DNA of 64,000 nt. It comes from G963663365 sp963663365. Its GTDB lineage: Bacteria; Hinthialibacterota; Hinthialibacteria; Hinthialibacterales; G963663365. Shown here piece by piece: positions 25,265 through 34,275 of this stretch. The position numbers were made by a program, and so were the translations under genes. The notes below the pieces were generated by a model, which ran no database searches, was not told the DNA's origin, and was given only the letters and a program-made list of their open reading frames with translations. The stretch covers positions 186,001-250,000 of the forward strand of contig CAXXIH010000001.1 of the NCBI GenBank assembly GCA_963663365.2, written 5' to 3'. How positions within the stretch are numbered: the first letter of the stretch is position 1; each line of letters opens with the position of its first letter.

Positions 25265-27151
25265 ATGGATTATCTGGCTGCCAACATCGCCGCTTTGACA
25301 TCAGCTCATCCTGCTCAAGCGGCCTTTCTAAAAGAAAAAACTCGAGGACTCGCCTCTGCTCCTTATCAGCTATGCGGCGATCCTCCTCGCGATGCCCTTT
25401 GTCTTAATGAGGCCGGGGAAAGCCTACGGTTATTTGATGATGCACAATGCGGGCTGGAAGCGGAGTCCTATCGAATTGTGTGGAGTTTGGGTGATGCAAC
25501 ATCTTCGGATTTGCCGTCTTCTCTGATTGTCGTTGGTATGGGATTGTGCGAGTCACTTTCGTCTTTGCAGGCCCGTCTGCATCCCGAGGGACGGTTGATT
25601 GTTATCGAGCCGGATCCACGGCTCTTTTTGACCTGCTTGGTTGCGATCGATCTGCGCCACATTCTTGCGGATCCCCGCATTTTGTTTGTGACAGGTTTTG
25701 AGCCTCGGAGGGCAGCCGAGCAAATTGGCCGGGAGCTGCAATGGGGCCGGCTGATTCATTTACCGCACCAATTGCTCGCTCATGAAAGCAGCATTCGTAT
25801 GTATCCCGGCTTCTTTCGACAGTTTAAGACCTGTTGGATTGAGTCGATTGAACGGGAAGATATGTATTTACAGAAAAGAGCCGGGCAGGATCGTATCGTT
25901 ACCGAGCATACCGCCGCCAATTTATTCCGGATTTTGGATTGTCCCGGCTGCGTTCATCTCTTCAATAGATTTCAGCAATGTACAGCGATTTTGGTAGGCG
26001 CCGGGCCTTCGTTATCGGACAATCTCGAGGCGCTGCGTGCAGTTTCCGGCAATGCTCTCATTGCCTGCGTAAACACCGCCTATCCCGTGCTTCGTAGAGC
26101 GGGTATCGCTCCGGATATTGTTGTATGTATGGACCATCATTCTCGAAATCTGTGCTCATTTGAATCGCTGGAGCATGATCCTCGTACGTATTTGGCGGCT
26201 GATCCAAGAATTGAACCGGGAATTTTTGATCATTTTCCGAATCATGCATTGCTATTGTCCTGGCACACAACGCGGGAGGAATTGGGAAATCCCGCTCCAC
26301 CTCAGGCGATTCCTTTGTCCCGCGGCGGTGGAAATTCTTTGTATCATTGGTTGCAGAAGCGAATGGGTGAGAAGGGAACTCTGACTGCAACCGGCAGCGT
26401 TGCCGTTGCGGCCTATCAATTGCTTGCATATATGGGTTGTGAGCCGATTGTATTGCTCGGAATGGACCTGGCCTTTCCAAATCAGAAGACTTATGCCGAA
26501 GGCACGATCTTTGGAGATGGCAATCTCCCCCGCGATGACCGTGTGACGCATACCATACCCGCGGCCGGAGGTGGAGAAGTTGGAACCAGCACCACTTTAA
26601 ATCTCTATCGCCTGCTTCTTGAGCATGAAATTAAGCGGTTCAGACGTCAGACAATTAACTGCAGTCTGGGAGGTGCTCAAATTGCAGAGACCAAAGTCTT
26701 GCCTCTGTATAAGGCTCTCGCTGCAAAGTGCGTTAAGACGATTCCACGACTTCCGGATGTCTATGCGGAGGCTTGTATGGCTGATCCCTATCGCGGCAAG
26801 AATGAGGCTCTGCATAGCATCCTTCATGACTTGAGCAGCCAACTTGAAACGCTTGCTCAAGCCTCTGAAACCATAATTTCAAATTATGAATCCGGTACAC
26901 AGCAAACTGAAATGGATGTAACCCGGCTCGAAAACAATCTTGCCGGTTTACGCAAAGAACACGATTCCGCGCATTTTGTGCTTAATGAGTTATTGCAGCC
27001 CGCCCTCATTTCATTTGAGCAGTCGCAGTGGTTGACATTGGGGCAGCCGACAGGAAAACAAGTAAAACACCGTGAACGCCGGTGTCTCGACGCCTTGAAA
27101 GCAATCGCCGAACAGGCCCGTATATTGTTTTATCTCCTTGATAAATATTGA
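25265..27151 (+). CDS. Maf/MptE-like (DUF115) motility-associated glycosyltransferase family protein
   Basis: The 628-residue protein has the DUF115 core at about 240-430: AILVGAGPSLSDNLEALRAV, ALIACVNTAYPVLRRAGIAPDIVVCMDHH and TGSVAVAAYQLLAYMGCEPIVLLGMDLAF. This is the domain of Maf motility accessory factors, which glycosylate flagellin with nonulosonic acids in Helicobacter, Campylobacter and Aeromonas, and of archaeal MptE. The N-terminal 150 residues are the usual Maf extension; the C-terminal 100 are helical. Start ATG 25265 is preferred over the longer frame from 25061, which would overlap the divergent PH-like gene. With FlgM and FapA it supports a flagellated host; flagellin is not in the window. 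Confidence 0.8.
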   Translation: MDYLAANIAALTSAHPAQAAFLKEKTRGLASAPYQLCGDPPRDALCLNEAGESLRLFDDAQCGLEAESYRIVWSLGDATSSDLPSSLIVVGMGLCESLSSLQARLHPEGRLIVIEPDPRLFLTCLVAIDLRHILADPRILFVTGFEPRRAAEQIGRELQWGRLIHLPHQLLAHESSIRMYPGFFRQFKTCWIESIEREDMYLQKRAGQDRIVTEHTAANLFRILDCPGCVHLFNRFQQCTAILVGAGPSLSDNLEALRAVSGNALIACVNTAYPVLRRAGIAPDIVVCMDHHSRNLCSFESLEHDPRTYLAADPRIEPGIFDHFPNHALLLSWHTTREELGNPAPPQAIPLSRGGGNSLYHWLQKRMGEKGTLTATGSVAVAAYQLLAYMGCEPIVLLGMDLAFPNQKTYAEGTIFGDGNLPRDDRVTHTIPAAGGGEVGTSTTLNLYRLLLEHEIKRFRRQTINCSLGGAQIAETKVLPLYKALAAKCVKTIPRLPDVYAEACMADPYRGKNEALHSILHDLSSQLETLAQASETIISNYESGTQQTEMDVTRLENNLAGLRKEHDSAHFVLNELLQPALISFEQSQWLTLGQPTGKQVKHRERRCLDALKAIAEQARILFYLLDKY

Positions 27152-27274
27152 CTTACTTGATTGTTCATCCTCTTTACAGGTGTATACTTTATTTTTTTAA
27201 CCAAATTAAGTGATTATTCTTGACTATTATGGTCTGTTAGGTAATATTATCTGTATAACCCTAACTTGCACCCC

Positions 27275-27322
27275 CGAGGAGGGGCTGCTTCCCCCCAACG
27301 CCGAACCGGCGGCTCCTCCTCC
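27275..27322 (+). other. Nested GC-rich hairpin
   Basis: GAGGAGGGGC near 27277 can pair with GCTCCTCCTC near 27312 (9 of 10), enclosing a small CGCCG-AAC-CGGCG hairpin. It is followed by a C-rich run of eight and then the next hairpin. No T run follows, so it is not a plain terminator. Confidence 0.5.
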
Positions 27323-27332
27323 CCCCCCTTTT

Positions 27333-27367
27333 GCACCCCGGCAAGGAATTGCCGGGGTGCCGTATTT
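27333..27367 (+). terminator. Strong hairpin, probable terminator of the Maf gene
   Basis: Perfect 12-bp stem (27333-27344 with 27349-27360) with a GGAA tetraloop, followed by cgtatttt. The T run is interrupted, so termination is likely but not certain. It is about 180 bp after the Maf stop. Confidence 0.65.
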
Positions 27368-27517
27368 TAGGGTTCCTAGCATCCCCAGTAGCAACACTGC
27401 AAAGTGGAACCTTGAAACTTTGTTTTAGATGGCGAGGTTGTCATAGAGTCTCAGGATCATTCCCTCAACAATGGGTGTGTGTAAATAACTATTGACTTGT
27501 TTTAAGGTTGAAATCAA

Positions 27518-28426
27518 ATGCGTCATCGTGAAGAGTGTGTCCCGTGCAGCAAGCGTCAGGCTTGCCGAGTTTTTGAATTGGCCGAACGTTCAATGGGGAG
27601 AGAAGCCCAAGTTGAAGACTTGGAAATTCTCGGGCAGCAATCACTCGATGTCGTTTGTGCTGCTGATCCGCAAAGGACACCTGCCGATGTTTCTTCTCTG
27701 GCGATTCTGTTGGCTCATGAACGCTCAGGCTGCGATGATCCATTTCTGAAGGAGAAACGGGAGAGTAATACGCTTGCGCTTTCGCTCTATTCACGATTGA
27801 AGCAGGATGTAAAAGAGGCGGATGACCCGTTACATGAAGGCGCTCTTTTGGCTGTGTCGGGCAATATCATCGATCTTGGTATTCAAGAAGGTTTTGATAT
27901 TGAAGCGACTTTGGCGAAAGTCCGCCGCGAAGGCTTTGTTGTAGATTGTTTGGGACTCTTTCGTTCGGAAATCGAGAAACATGACGCGACAGGGCAGGGG
28001 ATTCACATCCTTTATATTTGCGATAATGCCGGCGAGATTTTGTTCGACCGAATTTTCATCGAAACCTTGCTCGATATCTACCCGCAATTAAAGATTACCG
28101 CTTCAGTGAATTCCGGACCGATACTCAATGATGCGCTTATGGAAGATGCGGTTGCTGTGGGATTGACCGAAGTGGTCACTGTAATTGAAAACGGGCATCC
28201 GGATTTAGGCACTGTTCTCGAACATGTTAGCCCGGAGTTCCTCGATATTTATAAAACTGCCGATTTGATTATTGCTAAAGGACAAGCCAATTTTGAAACA
28301 TTGGATGAGCGGGGTGAACCGATTTTCTTTGTGCTTAAGGCCAAATGCGAAATTATCGCTGATATTTTGGGTGTTAAACTTTATGACGCAGTATTTGCTA
28401 CGTATCCCGAGAGGCGCACGCGATAA
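27518..28426 (+). CDS. DUF89 / ARMT1-like damage-control phosphatase
   Basis: The 302-residue protein matches the prokaryotic DUF89 family. It has the N-terminal CxxC (ECVPCSKRQA, Cys7 and Cys10), the LLAVSGNIIDLG motif, the active-site YICDNAGEILFDRIF around residue 168-182, SGPILNDALMEDA and the late KGQANFETL. DUF89 proteins are metal-dependent phosphatases thought to hydrolyse damaged sugar phosphates and related side products. Length and motif order are normal. It is a single gene between the structured intergenic region and a convergent HD-GYP regulator. Substrate is not known. Confidence 0.88.
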   Translation: MRHREECVPCSKRQACRVFELAERSMGREAQVEDLEILGQQSLDVVCAADPQRTPADVSSLAILLAHERSGCDDPFLKEKRESNTLALSLYSRLKQDVKEADDPLHEGALLAVSGNIIDLGIQEGFDIEATLAKVRREGFVVDCLGLFRSEIEKHDATGQGIHILYICDNAGEILFDRIFIETLLDIYPQLKITASVNSGPILNDALMEDAVAVGLTEVVTVIENGHPDLGTVLEHVSPEFLDIYKTADLIIAKGQANFETLDERGEPIFFVLKAKCEIIADILGVKLYDAVFATYPERRTR

Positions 28427-28427
28427 C

Positions 28428-28454
28428 AACCCGATATCTTTTAGATACCGGGTT
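28428..28454. terminator. Bidirectional terminator-like hairpin
   Basis: An 11-bp stem with one mismatch (28428-28438 with 28444-28454) and a T-rich 5-base loop between convergent genes; AT-rich sequence flanks both sides. Confidence 0.6.
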
Positions 28455-28480
28455 CATAAAATTTCGAACAATCTTGTTGT

Positions 28481-29599
28481 TTAGGTTAAGACAGGAAGTA
28501 TCTCGGGCTGGGGGATTTCCGGAGATATATCTTCGCGGAGGATTGTTAAAAGTTCCTCTCCCTGTTCGGTCAGCAACGAAAGCAGCGCATCCGTGACTTC
28601 CTTGTCGTAATATGTGCCCCGGTGATCTTTGAAATAATCAATAATTTGGTGAGCGGGCCATGCAGGTTTGTAGCATCGTTCGGTTGCCAATGCATCGCAA
28701 ACCTCAGCCACAATAAGAATACGGCTATTGGGATGTATTTCTTCGCCTTTAAGATTTCGTGGATAACCCAGTCCATCCCAACGTTCGTGATGTTCATAAA
28801 CGTAGCGCGCAACCTCGGAAAGGCGGCCGATGGGAGCGAGAATACGATAGCCGGTATCCGCATGGCTTTTCATGATCTCGTATTCTTCTTTGGTTAACGG
28901 TCCGGCTTTAAGCAGGATGTTGTCGGATATTCCGATTTTTCCTACATCATGCAAAATCCCTGCCAGACGCAGGGATTCATATTCAGATTCGGGCACGCCG
29001 AGTTTTTTGGCCAAAGTTAAAACAAATTTAGAAACTCGCGTACCATGACCTTTGGTGTAGGGATCGCGCGCTTCCATTGCGTGTGCCAACGATTCAACAG
29101 AGTGAAAAAGGAACTCGCGTAATTCCGATGTCTGTGCATCAACCTTTTCTTCAAGATAAACTTGATATTCTTTGTTTTCGAGTAGAAGCCTTCGCTGTTT
29201 TAAGGCCCGCGAGGTGAGCAATTCGACGAGATCGAGATTGAATGGTTTTGTCAAATAATCATATGCGCCTAAACGAATTGCGCTGATCGTATTTTCCAAA
29301 GTCGGCTGGCCTGTCATCAGGATCACAAGAATGTCACGTTCTAATGCAATAATTTCCCGAAGAACATCAGTGCCTGTCATCCCCGGCATATAAATATCAG
29401 TAAAGACGAGATCGACATTTTCATTCCGAATCCGTTCTAATGCTCGTTCGGGCGAATTTTCACATGTCGCATCATGTCCGAGGTGAAGCAGGAATTCCGC
29501 CATCATCTGCCCAATGGCGACTTCATCATCAATGACAATCATTCGCGCTCGTCTTTTTTTGAATTGTTTTTGGGATTCCATTTGTTGTTCTCTTACCAT
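28481..29599 (-). CDS. Response regulator with HD-GYP phosphodiesterase domain
   Basis: The product (up to 372 residues) has a receiver domain (residues 18-130; IDDE, phosphoacceptor Asp68 in DLVFTDIYMPGM, Lys118 in YLTKPF), a helical linker, and an HD-GYP domain: HGTRVSKF, LRLAGILHDVGKIG with His217-Asp218, and HHERWDGLGYP with GYP at 278-280. HD-GYP enzymes degrade cyclic di-GMP to GMP. All key residues are present. No histidine kinase is adjacent. A TATAAT box lies at 29608-29603 on this strand, so transcription would start near 29596; translation may then begin at Met7 (29581). Confidence 0.92.
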   Translation of the reverse strand: MVREQQMESQKQFKKRRARMIVIDDEVAIGQMMAEFLLHLGHDATCENSPERALERIRNENVDLVFTDIYMPGMTGTDVLREIIALERDILVILMTGQPTLENTISAIRLGAYDYLTKPFNLDLVELLTSRALKQRRLLLENKEYQVYLEEKVDAQTSELREFLFHSVESLAHAMEARDPYTKGHGTRVSKFVLTLAKKLGVPESEYESLRLAGILHDVGKIGISDNILLKAGPLTKEEYEIMKSHADTGYRILAPIGRLSEVARYVYEHHERWDGLGYPRNLKGEEIHPNSRILIVAEVCDALATERCYKPAWPAHQIIDYFKDHRGTYYDKEVTDALLSLLTEQGEELLTILREDISPEIPQPEILPVLT

Positions 29600-30208
29600 C
29601 TCATTATATCACGATGGATGAAGGTGAAGTCCCAGCGGGAAAAAATGTTTAGACAATGTAAAGAAACAATCCAAAATTCTTCCATTGCCGCCGACAAATG
29701 ATGTTGCTACGTTCCACACTTCGTAAATTCGAGACGCCAAATTTTCAACATTCTCATGCCAAATAGAAAAGTGTTTGTTTTTCTTTACTGCAATTGGCAT
29801 AAGACTGGGATTAAGTTCATCAATCGCATGGTGTTGCGAATAAAGCGAGCGTGGTGTCTGTTTGAGACCATCTTGTGTAAAGACAAGAGGGTGAAATGTA
29901 TTCTTGTCGGAAGTGGTTTTAGGCAGCCTGAAAATTTATTTTGCGTGTACGGACATGAAGCGGTGCGCATTACCGATGAAGATGTGAAAGAGCATCCTTT
30001 GGGAATGGCAACAAATCGTTTTAAATACTCGGACGCGCAACGAATCGCTGAGCCGGAAGCATCATTCCTGTGATTTTTGTAGCGCAGGGATGTATCGAAA
30101 ATAGAGCGGGCGTCCAATCATCCTCATGGCCCCGTTTCTGTTGACGGCACGGCGTCGGAAAGCGACACTGATCCAGTTCATTAGATGTAATGTTTGGTGA
30201 ACATTCAG
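29600..30208. other. Long region without an accepted gene
   Basis: About 600 bp. It holds the regulator promoter at the left end. A plus-strand frame from about 29756 to 30073 has, from about 29892, a protein-like composition (ILVGSGF, DEDVKEHPLGMATNRF) but no good start or ribosome-binding site. I treat it as a possible remnant or unrecognised small gene. Nothing else is clear. Confidence 0.35.
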
Positions 30209-30282
30209 GGCGGCGTAGCTCAGATGGTTAGAGCACACGGCTCATATCCGTGGTGTCACAGGTTCGATTCCTGTCGCCGCTA
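30209..30282 (+). tRNA. tRNA-Met (CAT), elongator type
   Basis: A complete cloverleaf: acceptor GGCGGCG with CGCCGCT (G1-U72 wobble), D-arm TAGCTCAGATGGTTAGAGCA, anticodon stem CACGG/CCGTG with loop CTCATAT giving anticodon CAT, and T-arm ACAGG-TTCGATT-CCTGT. The closed first pair and sequence resemble elongator tRNA-Met rather than initiator. CCA is not encoded; a T run follows directly. Confidence 0.93.
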
Positions 30283-30422
30283 TTTTTTCTTAAAGGGTAA
30301 TATACGCTTGTTTTCGGATCGTGTTTTGACCGATGCGAGCCAAATCCCTCCGAATTCCGTATCCTTCGCCCGTTACGACACGTTTTTCAAGCATGTAATT
30401 TTTGCCGCATGGAGCGATTGAA

Positions 30423-31745
30423 ATGCCAAGGCCACAATCCGCGACCACGATATTCGAACGAGCCTGCCAGCTCATACCCGGCGGCGTAAACAGTCCGGTT
30501 CGTGCCGCCCGGGGTGTTGATGCTCATCCTGTCATCGCGGCAAGGGCAAAAGGCAGCAAAGTCTGGGATTGCTCCGGAGCGGAATATATCGACTACATCG
30601 GTTCTTGGGGGCCGGCGTTATTCGGGCATGCACACCGGGAAATCGTGGCCGCCGTGCGCTCTGCTGCAAAAGATGGTTTGTCTTTTGGCTTACTGACCGA
30701 TGCAGAGGTCGAACTGGCCGAGATTATCACCCAGATCGTACCCAGCGTGGAAATGGTTCGTCTTGTTTGCAGCGGAACGGAAGCCACAATGAGCGCTCTG
30801 CGGCTGGCGCGGGCCGCCACCAAACGCCAGAAAGTCCTTATCTTTGATGGTTGTTATCATGGACATGGAGACGCATTTCTTGCCGGTGGAGGCTCCGGCA
30901 TGGCGACTTTGGGGATTCCAAAGGGACCAGGTGTCACCGAGGGAGTCGTAAGTGACACAATCGTGGTTCCTTACAACGATCTCGATGCTGTTCGTGAAGC
31001 TGCAAAAAAATATGGAAAAGATTTGGCGGCCATATTTGTCGAGCCTATTGCCGGGAATATGGGGCTTGTTCCTCCCGATCCGGGTTTTCTGGAAGGATTG
31101 CGGGAAGTCTGTGATTCATGCGGCAGTTTGCTTGTATTCGATGAGGTCATGACCGGCTTTCGTGTATCCCGCGGCGGAGCTCAGGAACTTTTAGGAGTGA
31201 TGCCCGACCTCACGACAATGGGAAAGATCATTGGCGGCGGATTGCCGATCGCCGCGTACGGCGGGAAAAAGAAAATTATGATGCAGGTTGCTCCCGCCGG
31301 ACCTGTTTATCAAGCGGGCACTTTGGCTGGAAATCCGCTTGCTACTGCGGCTGCCATAGCCACATTGGCGCTCTTACGGGATAACGATGTCTATACGAAA
31401 CTCGAGCAACGTTGTTCGACTTTGCAGGATGGATTAGAGCAGGCTCTTAAAAAAAGTCAGGTCACCGGTTGTGTTCAACGTGCCGGCTCAATGCTGACGA
31501 TGTTTTTCCACCCGGGTCCTGTACGCAATTTTGCCGATTCCGCCGACTCCGACCATAAGCGATTCGGCGCGTTTTGGAGAGGAATGTGTCAAAAAAGAAT
31601 ACTTCTGCCACCTTCCGGCTATGAATGTTGGTTTGTATCGACAACACACACGAATCACGATATTCACCGGACAATAAAATCTGCGGAAGAAGTCTTGAGC
31701 CGTTTAGTTCAGGGGGAAACATACGCCGAAGCCCACAAGGCCTAG
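30423..31745 (+). CDS. hemL: Glutamate-1-semialdehyde 2,1-aminomutase
   Basis: The 440-residue class III aminotransferase has the HemL signatures: an LIPGGVNSPVRA start, CSGTEATMSALRLARA, YHGHGDAFL, AIFVEPIAGNMGLVPP, LLVFDEVMTGFR and the PLP lysine Lys268 in TTMGKIIGGGLP. It converts glutamate-1-semialdehyde to 5-aminolevulinate in the C5 route to tetrapyrroles, relevant to the haem cytochrome and cobalamin enzyme in this window. Start ATG 30423 has GGAGCGA 7 nt upstream and matches the family; an upstream TTG is less likely. The gene lies 141 bp after the tRNA and 45 bp before murJ. Confidence 0.95.
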   Translation: MPRPQSATTIFERACQLIPGGVNSPVRAARGVDAHPVIAARAKGSKVWDCSGAEYIDYIGSWGPALFGHAHREIVAAVRSAAKDGLSFGLLTDAEVELAEIITQIVPSVEMVRLVCSGTEATMSALRLARAATKRQKVLIFDGCYHGHGDAFLAGGGSGMATLGIPKGPGVTEGVVSDTIVVPYNDLDAVREAAKKYGKDLAAIFVEPIAGNMGLVPPDPGFLEGLREVCDSCGSLLVFDEVMTGFRVSRGGAQELLGVMPDLTTMGKIIGGGLPIAAYGGKKKIMMQVAPAGPVYQAGTLAGNPLATAAAIATLALLRDNDVYTKLEQRCSTLQDGLEQALKKSQVTGCVQRAGSMLTMFFHPGPVRNFADSADSDHKRFGAFWRGMCQKRILLPPSGYECWFVSTTHTNHDIHRTIKSAEEVLSRLVQGETYAEAHKA

Positions 31746-31790
31746 AGTGTACGCCGACGTAAATCGACTCGCCGGTCTTTTTCTTAATCG

Positions 31791-33389
31791 ATGGCTTCAA
31801 TACGTGAACTTCTATCAGCCGCCGGACGTTTCGGCAGCGCCACAACCATCAGCCGCATAGGCGGCATGATCCGCGACATGTGTATTACCGCGTTTCTTCC
31901 TTCAGGAAGCGCGGGCGCTTTTGTTGCCGCATTGACTGTTCCAAGCACGTTCCGTCAATTTTTTGCCGAAGGAACGCTATCTGCTGCGCTTATTCCTATA
32001 TTGACAAAAACACGGCAAGAAGATGGGCCGGAAGCCGCCCGTGAGGCAGCTTGGTCTATTCTTCGTGGTTCGACTTTGGTCGTTGGTTTAATTTGTCTTG
32101 TAGGCATTGTTGCGGCGCCTGTGTATGGCCCATGGCTTCTGCCCTTTTGGCCCAAGCAATCCGAGAGTCTGGTGCTCTTCGTCGATTTGCTCCAGATCAT
32201 GTTCCCGTTTCTCTTGATGGTATCAATTGCGGCGTGGTGCATGGGCGTTCTCAACCTGCATGATATTTACTTTATCCCGGCTGTTTCGCCGGTTCTCTTC
32301 AATCTGGCCATGATTGCCACGCTGGGGGGAGCGTTTTATTGGGCCTCTGCTGCTGACCGCGCTTATTGGGCCGGATATGGAGTTGTTGTGGGCGGGGCCA
32401 TCACGATGGGGATTCACTATTGGCCGGTCCGCCGTATCGGCTTTCTTCCCCCGCTCTCCGGACCGGTTTTTCATCCGCGATTTTTTCAGTTTTTGCGCGC
32501 CGCTTTTCCGGCATTAGGCGGACTGGCCATCTATCAATGCAACATCCTTGTAAGCCGGCTTTTCTTTGCATCCAGTTTTGAAGATGAGGGACTCTCGATT
32601 CTTTGTCTGTTTCTTGCTTTTCGATTGGTTCAATTTCCGCAGGGTATTTTGGGCGTTGCCATCTCCGCTGCCGCATTCCCCCGGATATCAGCAAGCGTAC
32701 AGGATGGCGATATTCAAACCACAAGCGCAATTGTCCGCCGCGCTCTGGAACTTCTGTTGGTGTTACTGATTCCGGCTTCATTTGGCCTGGCCCTCATCGG
32801 GCCGGACCTTGCCGGTTTGTTGTATGACCGTATGGCGTTTTCCAAATCGAATGGCATGGACATTCTTGTTCCTGTTTTATCGACTTATTGTATCGGTCTA
32901 TTTGCGTTTTCCTCCAACAAAGTCGCTGTTCAGCTTTCTTATGCACATCATGATTTCCGAACTCCGGTTTGGACTGCGCTTGCAGCCTTTTTAGTGAATG
33001 TCACAGTCTGTACGGTCTCTATCTTTATGTTACAGCATGGCGCATGGGGATTGGCCGCAGCCACGACAATTGCGAGTTGGTTTCAGTTGGTGATACTTTT
33101 TGTTCTTCAGCGCCGCCGGTTGGCAGGATTTTGTCCCCGGCACTTGTTCATTGTTGCTTCAAGGGTGCTTTTGGCCTCGGTCATAATGGCTGTAGTCGTG
33201 TGGTTTGTATTACATTCTTTGGCGCCTGGAACAAATACTCTGAAGCGGTTGATCCGATTGATTGCCGGGATTGCGAGTGGAGCCGGAACCTATGCCTTTG
33301 TGGGCGCCTTGTTATTCCGGCAAGACTTGCTTGCGGCGCTTCGGCCTCGTGCTGATGTTCCGCAGGTGCAGCCTACCGATCCAAGGTGA
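31791..33389 (+). CDS. murJ: Lipid II flippase MurJ (MviN family)
   Basis: The 532-residue polytopic membrane protein begins SAAGRFGSATTISRIGGMIRDMCITAFLPSG, typical of MurJ, and continues with FRQFFAEGTLSAALIPIL and LMVSIAAWCMGVLNLHDIYFIPAVSPVLFN. About 14 membrane helices can be drawn. MurJ flips lipid-linked peptidoglycan precursors across the inner membrane. Length is a little above the usual 500-520. It follows hemL by 45 bp and may share its transcript. A conserved Arg in the first helix region (R..R) is present. No clear ribosome-binding site precedes ATG 31791. Confidence 0.92.
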   Translation: MASIRELLSAAGRFGSATTISRIGGMIRDMCITAFLPSGSAGAFVAALTVPSTFRQFFAEGTLSAALIPILTKTRQEDGPEAAREAAWSILRGSTLVVGLICLVGIVAAPVYGPWLLPFWPKQSESLVLFVDLLQIMFPFLLMVSIAAWCMGVLNLHDIYFIPAVSPVLFNLAMIATLGGAFYWASAADRAYWAGYGVVVGGAITMGIHYWPVRRIGFLPPLSGPVFHPRFFQFLRAAFPALGGLAIYQCNILVSRLFFASSFEDEGLSILCLFLAFRLVQFPQGILGVAISAAAFPRISASVQDGDIQTTSAIVRRALELLLVLLIPASFGLALIGPDLAGLLYDRMAFSKSNGMDILVPVLSTYCIGLFAFSSNKVAVQLSYAHHDFRTPVWTALAAFLVNVTVCTVSIFMLQHGAWGLAAATTIASWFQLVILFVLQRRRLAGFCPRHLFIVASRVLLASVIMAVVVWFVLHSLAPGTNTLKRLIRLIAGIASGAGTYAFVGALLFRQDLLAALRPRADVPQVQPTDPR

Positions 33390-33432
33390 CGATTGGAGTG
33401 GACAGAATATAGGCTCGACGGTATTTTGAAAT

Positions 33433-34089
33433 ATGTCTGAATCGATGAAACAGCAAGAGATTAAGGATAATACGCCGCCCAAAGAACAATCTTCTTATAT
33501 TTGGGTTTTTGTCTTCGCCGCTGTAGTGGTTTGCTACTTCTTTTGGGATCGAATTGCCGGTGTCATGGAAAAACTGCACATCGATCCGGCCAAATGGTTA
33601 GATTCACCGTACACATTTGGCATGGTGATGGGGATTGCGGCCGCGTTTATACTTTTTTCTCTCATCTTAATCATTGCCGTAAAGATTCGTTTGTCGAATG
33701 CACTGGCATGGGCCGGTGGACGTACCGATGCCATGCTGATCTCATTATTGGGTAGCACACAGGCTCACGAACGGGAGATGGCGTATACCGTTCTCCGGCA
33801 ACGTTTAGATGAGCGGCTTGCCGAACCGTTGGTTCGAGAATTGAAATCGGCCGTCGATGAGGAAAAGGATCCTCGCTATATGATTTATCTGCTGGAAGAT
33901 CTCGGCGTTCCTAAGGCTGTGCCGACCTTAAATCGAATTGTGCAAGATGCTGAACATTGGCCGGTCCCGGTAATTCGGGCTGCCCAGCAGGCTCTCGAAA
34001 CTATTCCTGCCGAAGATCATTCGCAACCTCAATCAACCTCCACCAAAAAGCGGAAAAAAAGTTCGAAATCTTCAAAATCTGTTCGGTAA
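33433..34089 (+). CDS. Membrane protein with HEAT-like helical domain
   Basis: Not recognised as a named family. The 218-residue protein has two membrane helices at about 23-40 (YIWVFVFAAVVVCYFFW) and 63-85 (GMVMGIAAAFILFSLILIIAV). A cytoplasmic helical region follows at about 100-185, whose repeats (AHEREMAYTVLRQRLDERLAEPLVRELKSA, KDPRYMIYLLEDLGVPKAVPTLNRI) look like two HEAT units. The tail is rich in Ser and Lys. It lies 43 bp after murJ on the same strand, so a role in envelope growth is conceivable but unproven. Confidence 0.65.
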   Translation: MSESMKQQEIKDNTPPKEQSSYIWVFVFAAVVVCYFFWDRIAGVMEKLHIDPAKWLDSPYTFGMVMGIAAAFILFSLILIIAVKIRLSNALAWAGGRTDAMLISLLGSTQAHEREMAYTVLRQRLDERLAEPLVRELKSAVDEEKDPRYMIYLLEDLGVPKAVPTLNRIVQDAEHWPVPVIRAAQQALETIPAEDHSQPQSTSTKKRKKSSKSSKSVR

Positions 34090-34275
34090 TCCCCGGAGAG
34101 AAAACTATCGGTGGGGAGTCATTCGAATGTAGTGTCCAGGAGTGTTCTTGATTGTGGACGCCCTATGGATGTGATGGCTGGCGGGGTGGTATTGACCTTC
34201 TCGATCCTGTCCGTAGTCTAAGTCGAAAATAGCCGTTTTTCCGGATGGACGGCTTTTAAATTTTTCCGATCTGCA

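Larger units (their letters stand above)
27152..27517. other. Intergenic region with GC-rich structured elements
   Basis: About 366 bp between two plus-strand genes. It holds a nested GC-rich hairpin and a strong hairpin, listed separately. No acceptable coding frame is seen; the downstream 150 bp presumably contain the promoter of the DUF89 gene. Confidence 0.5.
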
